Positions 1 to 10,835 of a DNA stretch of 64,000 nt are shown piece after piece. Position 1 is the stretch's first letter. The number at the start of each line of letters is the position of its first letter. The stretch is from Saccharum officinarum (taxonomy: Eukaryota > Streptophyta > Magnoliopsida > Poales > Poaceae), in contig CM036160.1 in assembly GCA_020631735.1 (NCBI GenBank), positions 113,814,680-113,878,679 of the forward strand. Reading direction: 5' to 3'. The notes under the pieces are model-generated. The model was not told the DNA's origin. It did no database searches and saw only the letters and a program-made list of their open reading frames with translations. Made by a program: the position numbers and the translations under genes.

Positions 1-1860
1 GGTGGTGTTATTGCAGTATCTTTATGTGTCTCACCTTAGTACCTATCTATATTGATCCCTGGAAAAGTTTCATGACGTTTGGAATCAAAAAGTCACATGA
101 AATGATAAGTTATATCCTTGTTGGAATGGTTTTACTAAGTGCTTGAATTACACTATTAAGTGAATAGAAATATAGGTCATCAACCAAACCTTTCAACCTT
201 GCCCAAAAGACTCTAGATGAACTCTACAACAAAAGTCATGAAGGGTTTATGTTGAGCAAATGTCAAGAAAATGCCTCGATTGGCCGAAAACCCTAGTTTA
301 GGTTTTATTGAGTTGATACTTTGACCAAAGTAAAAGTTAGACTTCTGTACCAGTTATGAGGTTTGACCTTAAACAAAAGTTATAGTTCATCTTGTGTAGA
401 ACAAACTTTGTTTAATGGTTAAGAGCTAGTTTGGCCTCTAACCTTGTCAAATAGGGCTCACAAAAAGGAATCAGCTGCTGTTTTCAGAGTTCCAGATTTT
501 GGCTAAGTCAAATTGGTGTTTCAGTTTCGGGTACCCTACTTTGGAGCTGTGTAGTTTCCTAACCAGGCCGAACTAGATGATGATTCCTTAATAAGAGTTG
601 TAGTTTAGTTTGAGGACAACAAACTTTATGCTTGGAATATACCATGATTAATCTTAGAAATAGGTCAAATAGTGGCTCAAAGGGCTGGCTCGGGCCGAAA
701 TGAGCGAATCGGGTTTGGGCTTGCCGCTCCCCAGAGGGGAGCGGCAGCCCCGTGCTCGTGTGGCACCACTGCCACGTCAGCAGCCTTGCCGCTCCTCCAC
801 GTGGGGAGCGGCAAAGTTGAAATGCCGCTCCCTCACGTGGGGAGCGGCCAAAAGTGTTAGGTATAAAATAAAAAAAGTTTTGGTGCTAAAATTAAAAATA
901 GTTTTTAAAAAGTGTTAAAAATAAAAAAAATTCAGGGTAACCCGCGTGTACAACTAGCGCTGGGCCCGGCCTGTCTCCTGCCGCCTGCCGGCATGCGTGT
1001 TTGAGCGTGACATGTGCGTGCGTAGTACATCCCTGCCAGCCTACGTGTAACGTGTACCCTTTTTGACTTTGGATGCTTTTCCTTTTCAGTTTTAAAATTT
1101 AATACGTATCTTTTTATTTGAGCTCTAAAATACATAAATAATATATCTATTTTGATTATCTTGACGAGCTCTTTACAGTGATACACATTATCTCAGCATT
1201 GAGATTATTTTCCAACAGTAAATATTTGAATTACTATTTATAAATCCTTTTTAGAACCTGTTAAATTAAGGTCTATCTTGCTATGACGCATTATGAAATG
1301 TTGCTAATTATCTGTTATATATCATTATATTGCACCGGATCGAAGTATTTGTAGCCGGTTCAATTAATCCGGTCCGAAACTATCGAACCGGCGGCTCAAT
1401 CGGTTCTTAATGGTTAGACCAGTGAACCAGTGAACTGATAGCCTCACCGGTTCGATGTCCGGTCTGGTCCTAATAACTATGGTTATAACGAGCAACTATT
1501 TCTTGCATATCGGCGTGGTTAGAATATACTAGACATATATGTGGGCCCATATTAAAAGATAGACCCGGAATTAAAAAAAACTTGCGTTCATCACGTTCAA
1601 AAAAAAGAATCCCGTGTTCACCCTTTAAGATTTCAGCAGAATTAACTAAAATTTTATCAATTACTCAGTATTTTGTGCAGATTACTACAGTAAGATCGAC
1701 ATGTGAGTCCCATATTAGAGATCCAAAACTAAAACAGACTTCGTATTTTTTAATTCTGCTATTTCTACTAATATTATACTATTATATATTAAGCTAAAGA
1801 CTTGCTCATGGATAATCCACTTCACATGCCCATACTCTACCGAGTTGTATTGTTGGTATA
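1..1860. other. gene-free left flank, LTR-like in part
   Basis: No protein homology is visible. The first 900 bases are AT-rich with a run of GC-rich palindromes near 723-848, a texture common in grass Gypsy LTRs, but I see no TG...CA ends, primer site or polyprotein, so the class is not established. Bases 1330-1470 contain repeated CCGGT and GGTTC words with no clear boundaries. Confidence 0.4.
723..848. repeat. three GC-rich hairpins with a shared stem
   Basis: Three palindromes with the same outer stem GCCGCTCC/GGAGCGGC lie at 723-745, 788-812 and 824-848. The first has a perfect 10-bp stem and a 3-base loop. The second and third carry CACGTG at the centre. They sit in otherwise AT-rich DNA. 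Their function is unknown. Confidence 0.75.
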
Positions 1861-2091
1861 CCTATACCCTACCCACCAACAGGTAACCAGAGCGTAGCAG
1901 ACTCGCAGTGCCGCCTCAAGAAACAAAACGTCACCTGAACCCACACAGCACTTGTGCACCAACTGAAAGCCTCGATTAGTGGAAGACTGGAAGCACTAAG
2001 CTCAAAAGTCATGAATGCAGCATTGGTGATGGCGCGCCGGCCGGAAGGAACTCGATCGTCGGCCAGGATCACCACCCTCATTTCTTCGTCC

Positions 2092-2098
2092 TATAAAT
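2092..2098 (+). promoter_or_regulatory. TATA box of the plus-strand GDSL gene
   Basis: TATAAAT lies 72 bp upstream of the chosen ATG at 2170, a normal spacing for a plant core promoter with a short 5' leader. No other promoter motif was assigned. Confidence 0.6.
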
Positions 2099-2169
2099 GT
2101 GCGGCGGTGCAATACGGAGACGCCTCTTGGCGTTTCTTTCTCCGGGACGGACGTACGGGTGATCGATCG

Positions 2170-3555
2170 ATGGCAACGGCGGCCACGGCTTCTCGCGTTC
2201 TCGCCGCGACGCGGCTCCTCCTCGTCGCCGCCTGCGCGGTCCTCGTCGGTGGCGCAGAGGCAGAGCCGTGGCGCGTCCACGGCGGCGGCGGAGGCATGTG
2301 CTTCACGAGGCTCTTCAGCTTCGGCGACTCCATCACCGACAACGGCAACTGGATGCACTACGCTCGGTCACCGGGCGCCGTGGCGAGGCCGCCGTACGGG
2401 GAGACATTCTTCCGCCGCCCCAACGGCCGCTTCTGCGACGGCAGGATCATCATCGACCACATCGGTACATGCACTCGTCTTCCCGTTCCCACGCACGCCG
2501 CCGACGATCGAGGAGTATATATACGCGCTGACTTGCACCGCTGCTGGTGTCATGCTCATGCATGTACGTACGTCGTCGGTGCAGCCGACGCGTTGGGGAT
2601 ACCGTTCCTGACGCCCTACCTCGCCGGCAACAAGAGCGGGGACTTCGCGCACGGCGCCAACTTCGCGGTGGGCGGCGCGACGGCGCTCGGCCGCGGCTAC
2701 TTCAGGAGGAAGAAGCTTGACGCCCGTTTCACGCCGTACTCCCTGCGTTGGCAGATGCGCTGGCTCAAGAAAGTACTTGTCATGGTCTCGCCAGAGCAAG
2801 GTACAGAATGGAGTGATCTGATGGCGAGCTCCCTGTTCCTGCTGGGAGAGATCGGCGGGAACGACTACAACCAGGCCCTGTTCCAGGGCAGGTCCGTCGA
2901 CGAGGTCAAGACTTACGTCCCCGACGTCGTCGCCGGCATCAGCGCTGCTCTCACCGTCCGTCCTCGATCGTCCTCGCCGGCTCGCAACAAATCTCTCACG
3001 GACATCAACTGATCCATGTCATGTCGACGCGTGTTTAATTTGCAGGAGCTGATCGGGCTAGGCGCCAGGACGGTGGTGGTGCCTGGGAACTTCCCGACCG
3101 GGTGCAACCCAGGGTACCTGGCGCAGTTCCAGACCAACGACACGGCGCAGTACGACTCCATGGGCTGCCTCCGGTGGCCCAACGACCTCTCCGAGCTCCA
3201 CAACCGCGCGCTCAGGGCGGAGTTGACCGTGGTCCGCCGGCGCCACCCGGGCGTCACCCTCGTCTACGCCGACTACTACGCCGCCGCCATGGACATCACC
3301 GCCGACCCCCGTAAGCATGGGTTCGGCGGCGCGCCGCTGGTGTCGTGCTGCGGCGGCGGGGGTCCCTACAACACCAACCTGACGGCGCACTGCGGCGCGA
3401 CCACGTCCACGACGTGCCGCCACCCCTACGAGGCCGTGTCCTGGGACGGGTTCCACTTCACGGACCACGCGTACCAGGTCATTGCCGACGGCGTGCTCCG
3501 GGGGCCCTACGCCGCGCCGCCCGTGCAGCTGGCGAAATGCGGCAGCCGGCCGTGA
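2170..3555 (+). CDS. GDSL-type esterase/lipase, secreted (3 exons)
   Basis: Predicted plant GDSL/SGNH hydrolase of 391 residues; such enzymes cleave acyl esters, usually outside the cell. Exons inferred from GT-AG sites and frame are 2170-2464, 2585-2955 and 3046-3555; phases close exactly. The start at 2170 gives a hydrophobic N-terminus typical of a signal peptide, followed by block I FSFGDSITDNGN with the nucleophile serine, block III GEIGGNDYN, and a C-terminal DGFHF carrying the catalytic Asp and His. The donor of intron 2 (GTCCGT) is weak, so that boundary is less certain. The substrate cannot be predicted. The gene faces a second, broken GDSL gene whose stop lies 134 bp away, so the two converge. 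No frame break is seen. Confidence 0.88.
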
Positions 3556-3689
3556 CATGCACTCACCATTGCCGGCCGTCACATCACACATGAACCGATG
3601 AACGATTTTATTCAGCGTCTATGAATTCAGCGTGAGATGCACCATGGCATGGCAGCAACAGAAATCACTGTGCAGTTTGCAACACCAAT

Positions 3690-4149
3690 TTAGTGCCGAC
3701 GGTTTTCCACTAGGCGACCGAACAGGTCCCGGGCCATGATCTTGTACATGGCCTCGGTGAAGTGCAGCCCGTCCCAGGACACGTAGACAGACGCGGGGCA
3801 CTGCACGGCGCCCGGCTCCGAGCAGTGGACGGTGAAGTTGCCGTTGTAGGGCCCACCGCCAGAGCAGCACGCGTCGAGGACGGTGCGCTCGCCGAACCCG
3901 TACCTCGCCGGGGAGGCGACGGCGTCCATGATCTTGCCGTAGTAGTCGACGTAGACGAGGGAGACGCCCGGGTGGTCGCGGCGGAGCTGGGCGAGCTTTG
4001 CGCGGAGGAGGCTGTTGTGGAGGGCGGTGGGGTCATTGAGCCAGTGGAGGCAGCCGGTGGCGGGGTCGTAGTCGCCGGCGGTGCTGACGCTGCAGAAGAG
4101 GAAGAGATGCCGCGGGGAGCAGCCCAGCGGGAAGACGCCCGGCACGTAC
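3690..4149 (-). pseudogene. split GDSL gene, last part of exon 3
   Basis: The piece begins exactly at the CACTA end and continues in frame with VPGVFPLGCSPR, then TGCLHWLNDPTALHN, CCSGGGPYNGNF and the catalytic WDGLHF with its Asp and His. The TAA stop lies at 3690-3692. It is the counterpart of the last exon of the plus-strand GDSL gene and lies tail to tail with it. No stop or frameshift is seen within this piece. Confidence 0.88.
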
Positions 4150-4169
4150 CACTACGGGAGAAAGGAACT

Positions 4170-4492
4170 TCGCCGACAGCCCCATATTTTGCCGACAGCC
4201 AGCCTCAGGGCTGTCGGCGAAGGAAGTCTTTGCCGACAGCCTATCCCCGCTGTCGGCAAAGAATTCTTTGCCGATAGCCCATAGGCTCTCTGCTGTCGGT
4301 GAACAAAGACTGTCGGCAAAGAATATCTTTGCCGACAGTATTGTTGTCGGCAAAGAAATCCTGTCGGCAAAGAACTGGCTAGAAAAACGGGGGACAGACG
4401 CCGTTAACTTCGCCGACAGCACGTCTTTATGCTGTCGGCAAAGATATCTCTTTGCCGACAGCCTAGTTATGCTGTCGGCAAAGAGTTTGCAT
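4170..4492. repeat. CACTA left subterminal repeat array
   Basis: About 15 copies, in both orientations, of a word close to TTTGCCGACAGC, a few with one changed base. In En/Spm-type elements such arrays bind the TnpA-like protein and align the ends for transposition; that role is family knowledge, not shown here. Confidence 0.9.
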
Positions 4493-4989
4493 TTTTTTTT
4501 TGAATTTTCACTTCAAACTTTTTATATGGCTTAATTATATTGTTTACAAGCATATGTTCTAATTTGGGCCCTTTTTATAACATTTTGCTATATTTTGTTA
4601 ATTTATTTTGTTTACTTGAATTTTCTCGCATAATCCAAAATTGAACTGCAGGTGCATGAAATAATGAAACGTAGCCATTTGAAAAATGATATTCATATTG
4701 GAGAGTGTGTTTTGAGGCGGTGTCCATAAACTCACCCAAAAGTTCAAAGTCCATGTCCACGTAACACGACCATCCAGGAGTGGTAAAAGTGTTTTTTAAT
4801 TATATAAAATCCAAACGAAGACGGAAAATCACGAAACTTGTTGGGGTGTCTTGTTATCGCATGTGGAGGCTACGATAAAAATTTGAGAAAGTTTGGAGCA
4901 AGCTGCGACGTCGGATGCTCAAAACCCAGCAAATCACGAAACTTGTCGGGGTGTCTTGTTATCGCATGTACATGCATACATCTATCCCT

Positions 4990-5071
4990 AATAATTAAGA
5001 GGCAAAATTTCCGGCCATTTTTTTTGTCTATCTATTTTTTGTGGTCCGTATCCCTCTAACTACCGGACAAG
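4990..5071 (-). repeat. minus-strand copy of the 'A' repeat module
   Basis: Reverse complement of a segment that recurs at about 42961-43040 and 44866-44940 (CCGGTA-TTAG...GACGGACC...GACAAAAAAA...AAATTTTGCCTCTT). It is diverged but colinear. The parent element is not identified. Confidence 0.55.
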
Positions 5072-5528
5072 AGTTTTTTCCGTCTAGACTTATATATATA
5101 CTCATGCTCATACGAGTTAAAATAGATTTTGTCTAGCATGATATAGTCCAATTCCAAAACGTACTCAAATAGAAAAAGGTAACCCTTTTATCTTTGTGCA
5201 TTATATTTTATTCTCGTTTATATTTGTTTCTTTTTCCATCTATCTGCAGTCCGTATCTTGCGTTCGTTTTTTTTAGAAAAGCTATGTTTTGCCCGTGTGA
5301 TTCGTTGCTTCCTGTCACACGTTTTTTTGGCCGTCGGATCTGGCCCTGGAGCTTTCTGCGCCGCTCTTCATCTGACCGCTCGCCTGTTCGGTTGCCCTTT
5401 GGGTTTTCTCTCTGACCCGCGTGGCCCATATGTCAGCTCTTTTTTTTTGAAACGCGCGCATTTACTATCTCTTTGCCTCTAGATCCGCGACTCCCTAAGC
5501 TCCCCGCCGGTCGCCGCCATCGATTCCG

Positions 5529-5624
5529 CGCCCTCCCCTTCCCCAGCCGACCGGCGGCCGCGCCCTCCCCTTCCCCAGCCCGCCGGCGGCCGCGCCCTCC
5601 CCTTCCCCAGCCCGCCGGCGGTCG
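5529..5624. repeat. 32-bp tandem repeat, three units
   Basis: Three near-identical 32-bp units starting CGCCCTCCCCTTCCCCAGCC at 5529, 5561 and 5593, inside the CACTA element. Long ORFs read here on the minus strand are low-complexity products of this repeat. Confidence 0.8.
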
Positions 5625-5796
5625 CGCCCCCTCCCGTGCGCTGGACTAGGTCCTCCGGCCTGCTCTTCCCCAGCCCGCCTGCTCTTCCGGCCTGCTCCTC
5701 CGGGCTAGGTCCCGTGCTCCCCCTGCAGATCTGGCCGGTGATGATCACTGAATAAGTATTTATAAACTGGGTATGTTGACCCCCCAGACGCCACAA

Positions 5797-6060
5797 CACT
5801 ACTGAAAACCCGAAATACCCTGACGGTGTTGATTTTTTTTTGACGGTTATTGAGAAAACCGTCAGGGTTAAATAAATTTCTTTGACTGTTTGAAAAAAAC
5901 AGGTAGGGAAAATGTATAACCGTCAGGGAAATTCATATTAACCTGTGGGTTTAGGGTAAATAATTACCCTGTCGGTTTTAATATTTACCTTGACGGTGAT
6001 CTGTATTACACCCAGGGAAATTATCTGAAGGCACGAAAATGTTAAGAAAAGCAAGTTTCG
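5797..6060 (+). mobile_element. terminus of a second CACTA-like element
   Basis: CACTACTGAAAACCCG at 5797 begins a stretch rich in CCGTCAGGG-type words in both orientations, a second and different set of subterminal repeats. No matching right end was found inside the outer CACTA element, so this is a truncated nested copy or a hybrid end. The preceding CAA could be its target copy. Confidence 0.5.
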
Positions 6061-6073
6061 GCCATCCTCCAAA

Positions 6074-6313
6074 GGCCCAGTTTAGTTCCCAAGAATTTTG
6101 CAAAATTTTTCACATTCCCCGTCACATCGAATCTTTAGACGCATGTATGAAGCATTAAATATAAATAAAAAATAAAACTAATTACACAGTTTAGACGAAA
6201 TCCACGAGACGAATTTTTTAAGCCTAATTAGACTATGATTGGACACTAATTGCCAAATAACAACGAAAACGCTACAGTGTCCATTTTACCAAATTGTTTG
6301 CATCTAAACAGGC
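6074..6313. mobile_element. Tourist-like MITE (GTTTAG family)
   Basis: Starts GGCCCAGTTTAGTTCCC and ends CATCTAAACAGGCT, with the shared interior CGTCACATCGAATCTT...TTAAGCCTAATTAG seen in at least nine other places in this window. About 240 bp. Target duplication unclear. Confidence 0.7.
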
Positions 6314-6502
6314 TCAAAGATTGAGAGGCGGGCCAAAGGCCCGCCAAAAATTTGGCTCCCGCTATTTTTTTTAGAGAAGCGTATTCAGGGGAAAAAAAAG
6401 CAAACCCTATCCATTCACTTCGGCTGGCCGCACCCGCCGCATTCTTTCCCCACGCACGCCGCAGCTTCCTCCTCCCACGGCGCCGATTCCTCCCCGCCGC
6501 TC

Positions 6503-6716
6503 GCTCCCCACGCCGCGTCCTCCCCAAGCCGCCGCTCCTCCGCGCCTTCCCCACGCCGCGGGCGCCTTCGACTCCTTCACGCGCGCCGCCGGGGTCGCGA
6601 CTCCTTCCCACGCGCCGCGGCTTCCTCCTCCCACGCCACCGATCGCTCCCACGCCGCCCGCTCCCCACGCCGCGTCCTCCCCAAGCCGCCGCTCCTCCGC
6701 GCCTTCCCCACGCCGC
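6503..6716. repeat. 57-bp direct repeat, 157 bp apart
   Basis: An apparently exact 57-bp segment beginning GCTCCCCACGCCGCGTCCTC occurs at 6503-6559 and 6660-6716. The block is pyrimidine- and GC-rich and may be the leader or first exon of the CACTA gene, but I cannot assign a protein. Confidence 0.75.
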
Positions 6717-6839
6717 TCCGCGCACTGGACAGGACGCCGCGGGCGCCTTCTCCACACCGCTCTTTGCCCCGTCCGCCCCAAGCTGCCCCTCGGTGACTCG
6801 ACGCCCACAACGCCCCAAGCTTCCAGAATCAAGGTTAGC

Positions 6840-8754
6840 CTTTGTTTTTTTCTCCTTGTGATGTTGTTTGCGTACATTATACTTGTGGCATTTGGCTATG
6901 CTTCAGTTTAAAGGTACATTGTATCATGTATGTGTTACCTTTCAAATGTATGCACTGATAAATTTGTGAATGCGTAAAACAACTGCTGCAAAAATGGTGG
7001 AATATGTTTTTTTCAGTGTGCATATACAGTAGGTCAAAGTTGAATTTAAATGTGTGCCTAACTGCGTATAGTAAGAGGAACAGGTATAACAGAGGCAGTA
7101 TTGTGGGGGCATGCACTTTACCTTTTCAGCAGTGTTTGTGTGAACTTATTTAGGCAAAGGTTAGTCTTGTGTCCATCAGACCAGTGTGTCCAACATCAGG
7201 AAAAGAGACTATAGGTATAGAGTTCAGACCAGTGTGTATAGAGTTCAGACCAGTGTGTCGAACATCTTGTATGAAGTGGTAGTATAGAATTCAGTGCACA
7301 AGTTGGCTTATCTCTTGGAAGTAGAGAGTTCAGTGCACAATAAGTATAGCTCTTACTTGCATCAGACTTGCTAATACTATAGCACTAGATAACCGATAGT
7401 ATGAATTAGTATTATGCCTGTGTCGTTTCACCAAACACCTGACGGGATCCAAGAAAGACTCTGTAAACAGATTTAGAACAGATTTAGTACATATATACAT
7501 ATGTCTAGCTATCCTGCAAATGGGAAGTAGTAATATAAACTAAGGTATATGCTACTTGTGTTTTTTTTTGGAATTCTGCTACTTGTGTTTTAGTTAAGCT
7601 CTAACATGTCATTGAGAGTAAGGAGTTATTCATTTGTAATGGCACACGTTACTTTCTAAATAAATGATGCAAAGGCTAATGGACAAAGTCATTCTGAATC
7701 TTGAGCTGTGACCATTGAAGAAAGGGGCGTTGTGGGCATCATCCTTGTCCAAAATACAGTTAAACTAACTGGAAGTAGCATGTGATTGGAGTCTAGGAGA
7801 TATATTTGAATGCTTCGTTATGTTATATTTTAGGATGGATTTAGTATATAAAATTGTATAAAAGTTAGAAGTGCTTGAGTTATACCTGTGCGGGTAGGTA
7901 ATAATAAGAAAACTAATATACGTAATCACATATTTGGGCTCTAACCTAGAATCCTACAAAAGCCTTCCTCCCTCAAGGTTGGGCCAGGAAGAAGGGACGA
8001 GACCTCCAATTGTCCTTCCTGCTGTGCTACTAGAATCTTTGGAAACACAGTGCAAAGTTTTCTTCCTCTCATTGTCATCCACTCATCATCATCCACTCAT
8101 CAAGATCTGTATGGAATGGGAACGGGTTTTTCATCATAAAAAGAACACATATTTCGAATTTTGAATGATAGCAAATGATAATTTACCTTCAAGACTTGCC
8201 ATCTGCCCTGGGGTATGTACACAAAAGCCTGCCATGAGTTGTCTTCTTGTTGTCCGGGTGAATTCACCCAATTCTCTGTGTATATCTACACTTAAAAATT
8301 TCAGATTCTGCAGAACGATACTGACTGAACATCAAATATTCAGTAACTATTATGTGGGAAAACATACGGTAGATATGTAGCATCTTCCATCTCCTTTGAT
8401 CTTCATTGCTATTGTATCATATGCATCAAGGTCAATGAAACCATCAAACTGAAACAGCAGAAAGGAATTTTTTTAATCAGCACTCCACAGATTAACTTCT
8501 GCTGACATTCAGCTAGCATCTGCTTAAGCACCTATATATCTTTTTTATTTTGTAGAGTTAGAAGGTAGTCTAAGTAAGCATCATTTACTGAATCCTAGGA
8601 CACTTGATATGACTTCACTGAGACACTGACCTTCACAGAACAAAACAATCTGATCTAAAGCCCTAAGACGTTCAACCCGCTTAAGCCTAGATAGGGTATG
8701 CTTAGTATTTGCAGTGGCATTTCAAAGAACTATTTTGTTATATCTGGTTAGTAG
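6840..8754. other. CACTA interior without recognisable gene
   Basis: AT-rich DNA between the GC-rich leader and the TnpA-like remnant. Open frames are short and show no family motif. This is where a TNP2-type transposase gene would be expected in an autonomous element; none is seen. Confidence 0.5.
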
Positions 8755-9776
8755 TTGACAACCACTTTTCAAGAGCCACCACATAAATATTTTACCATCA
8801 TTGGTGACAACGCGAACGTCCAGCCCAAGCTCGCCGAGTACATCGCCGCGTTTCGCCGGTGCCATGGGGAGGACAAGGACCCCACCCAAGAGCCCCTGGA
8901 CACGGAGCTCGTGATGAGGTTGGGAGGAGGGAAGCAGCACGGCTCCTACTGGATGGCCAACAGCGCCATCGACCCGACCACTACTCCCACGCTGAGGGAG
9001 ATTCGACGGGCCGGGTCCAGTAGCTCCTCCGACATCCCCATAGCGCCCCGACGGCCGAGCACCGCCCAGATGTTGACGCAGATGGAGGTAAGTGCGGTTT
9101 CATTCGTCGTTCACTCGTTTCACACACGATCCACCTTGGCTTCACATACCATCAACCATGCGGGTTTAATATTGCAGGCCAGGTTCCAATAGCTGCAGGC
9201 CCACCAGGAGGCCCAGAACACGGCCCACCAGCAGCAGCTGGCGGCAGTGACGCAGTTCTACCAGCGTCAGTTGGCGGACCTAGCCGGCTTCGTCCGGTCC
9301 CAGCTCCCGGGCACGCAGGAGCTTCCTCCCTCGCTCTTCGCCGAACCACCACTCCCAGTGCCTGCTCCTGTACCTGGTCCGGTGAGTATATTGCCTGTTG
9401 CTTTAGTTTGTGCGGCCATCCTGCAGGTACTAATTACATCACTTGGCCTTTGTGCAGGCTCCGTCGGCGGGTTCGAACCCGACTCCAGGTGCTAGCCCTC
9501 CACTGGGTCCTTCTCCACAGCACACCTGGCCAGCGCACCCGACGTACCCCACGTAGCAGTACGTGTGGCCTCCTCCTCCACAGTCGCAGGGCTACTCCTC
9601 GTGGCCGCAGGCGCCGACGCAGCAGGGGCCTCGGCCGCCCTACTGGCAGTACGAGGCGGCGCCGCAGTCAGGGTGGACACAGCTGCAGCCAGGGTGGACT
9701 CAGCCGTAGCCAGGGTGGTCTCCGTCGGACCAAGGTAGGGGCTCTGAGACTCCTGGGGACGGCGCCACGAGCTAGG
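8755..9776 (+). pseudogene. degraded CACTA TnpA-like gene tail (Transposase_24 type)
   Basis: Three exons can be followed: to 9087 (donor GAG|GTAAGT), 9178-9381 and 9458-9776, with conventional acceptors. The first contains EYIAAFRRCHGE and RLGGGKQHGSYWMANSAID, words I recognise from plant CACTA accessory proteins of the Ptta/En/Spm class. The second is Gln-rich, the third Pro/Gln/Trp-rich with PGW repeats. Three in-frame TAG codons (9190-9192, one near 9555 and one near 9707) break it, each where the repeat context suggests an original CAG glutamine. The upstream half of the gene is missing. Family assignment is by motif memory and is moderately sure. Confidence 0.6.
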
Positions 9777-10098
9777 TACCTTTGCCTCCCTCTTCTGGAC
9801 TAGTAGCAATGATTGTTAGACCCCTGGACCAGTACTGATGAACTTTTGGACATCCTATGTGTATGTTGGACATGTATATACTCGTTTCGCGACGTTATGT
9901 GTATTCTGGACATGTATCGATGGATTTGACGGCGTTGATGTGTGGATTCACGTTGAGACCGAATTCGATGCACAAATGTGGTTCATATGCTATATTGTTG
10001 TGAATAAATGTGGTTCTGTGGTATATATATGCGATAAATGTGGTTTAAATGCAAGAAACACAGCAAAACACAAAAGAAAAAAATATTGCCCAGCTTTG
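9777..10098 (+). other. 3' region of the CACTA gene
   Basis: AT-rich sequence with repeated TGGACATGTAT words between the degraded TnpA-like exon and the right subterminal array; probably its 3' untranslated region. No ORF of note. Confidence 0.4.
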
Positions 10099-10632
10099 CC
10101 GACAGCATAGGCCAATGCTGTCGGCAAAGCTGGGCATTTTCCCAGCGAGAATGCCAGCTTTGCCGACAGCCTTTCTTTGCCGACAGCATCTGCCATAGGC
10201 TTTGCCGACAGCCCCGGCTGTTACTGTCGGCAAAGCCTTTCCCGACAGTCCAGGAGTACTGTCGGCAAAGCCTTTGCCGACAGTAACAGAGGCTGTCGGC
10301 GAAGCCTTTGCCGACAGCCCAGAAGTACTGTCGGCAAAGCCTTTGCCGACAGTAACAGAGGCTGTCGGCGAAGCCTTTGCCGACAGCCTACAGGTGGTTG
10401 TCGGCGAAGGAGACGGCAGCCGTCTTGACGGCGCAGTTTCCTTCGCCGACTGAACACGTGGCTGTCGGCGAAGCAACACCGACAGACCAAACATGTCTGT
10501 CGGGAAAGAGACCTTTGCCGACAACAACTTCGCCGACAGGGCTTTCCCGACAGGATAAGACAAACCCTGTCGGCAAAGCATTTGCCGACAGGATTAAGGC
10601 CTTCGCCGACAGCTTCAAGCTGTCGGCAAAGA
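10099..10632. repeat. CACTA right subterminal repeat array
   Basis: About 27 copies of the same GCCGACAG word in both orientations, often as back-to-back pairs (CTGTCGGCAAAG next to CTTTGCCGACAG). The array is denser and longer than the left one and includes variants with CCCGACAG. Confidence 0.9.
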
Positions 10633-10649
10633 GGGCGTTCCCAGTAGTG

Positions 10650-10835
10650 TACACCGTCTTGGCACTGAGCTGGATGAGCGCCTCCAGGGCCGATCCGATG
10701 GAGGCGATGACGAGGGGCATCAGGGGCTTCACGCCTTCACCCAGTCCAGCGTCTTGTTCTGGAAGAAGGGGTGGATGTAGTCGTTGCCGCCGATCTCCAC
10801 CAGGAACAGCGAGCTCTCCATGATCTCCTGACGCT
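10650..10835 (-). pseudogene. split GDSL gene, first part of exon 3
   Basis: The acceptor CATGCAG precedes 10835. The piece encodes block III as VEIGGNDY, then a run ending GSALEALIQLSAKTV directly at the CACTA boundary. Two defects are visible: one residue is missing in the usual FLVGEIGGND block, and a one-base loss near 10730 changes frame between the VKA and KPLMPLV parts. The intron that separates the homologous region in the neighbouring gene is absent here. Confidence 0.85.

Larger units (their letters stand above)
4150..10649 (+). mobile_element. CACTA (En/Spm-type) transposon, 6.5 kb
   Basis: The left end starts CACTACGGGAGAAAGG at 4150 and the right end finishes CCCAGTAGTG at 10649, so both termini carry the CACTA signature. 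The flanking 3-bp target duplication is TAC (4147-4149 and 10650-10652), as expected for the superfamily. Both ends carry dense subterminal repeats built on GCCGACAG. Inside are a degraded TnpA-type gene (8755-9776), the end of another CACTA-like element, a MITE and GC-rich leader sequence. I found no TNP2/transposase-21-type catalytic ORF, so the copy is probably non-autonomous. It interrupts exon 3 of a GDSL gene. Confidence 0.92.

Noticed and set aside
4033..4534. Frames through the GCCGACAG arrays (also 10045-10876)
   Set aside because: Encode only the repeat word in different phases; they are subterminal repeats.
6246..6877. Long overlapping frames of 150-190 codons on both strands
   Set aside because: Products of a GC- and pyrimidine-rich repeat inside the CACTA element; all frames are open for compositional reasons.
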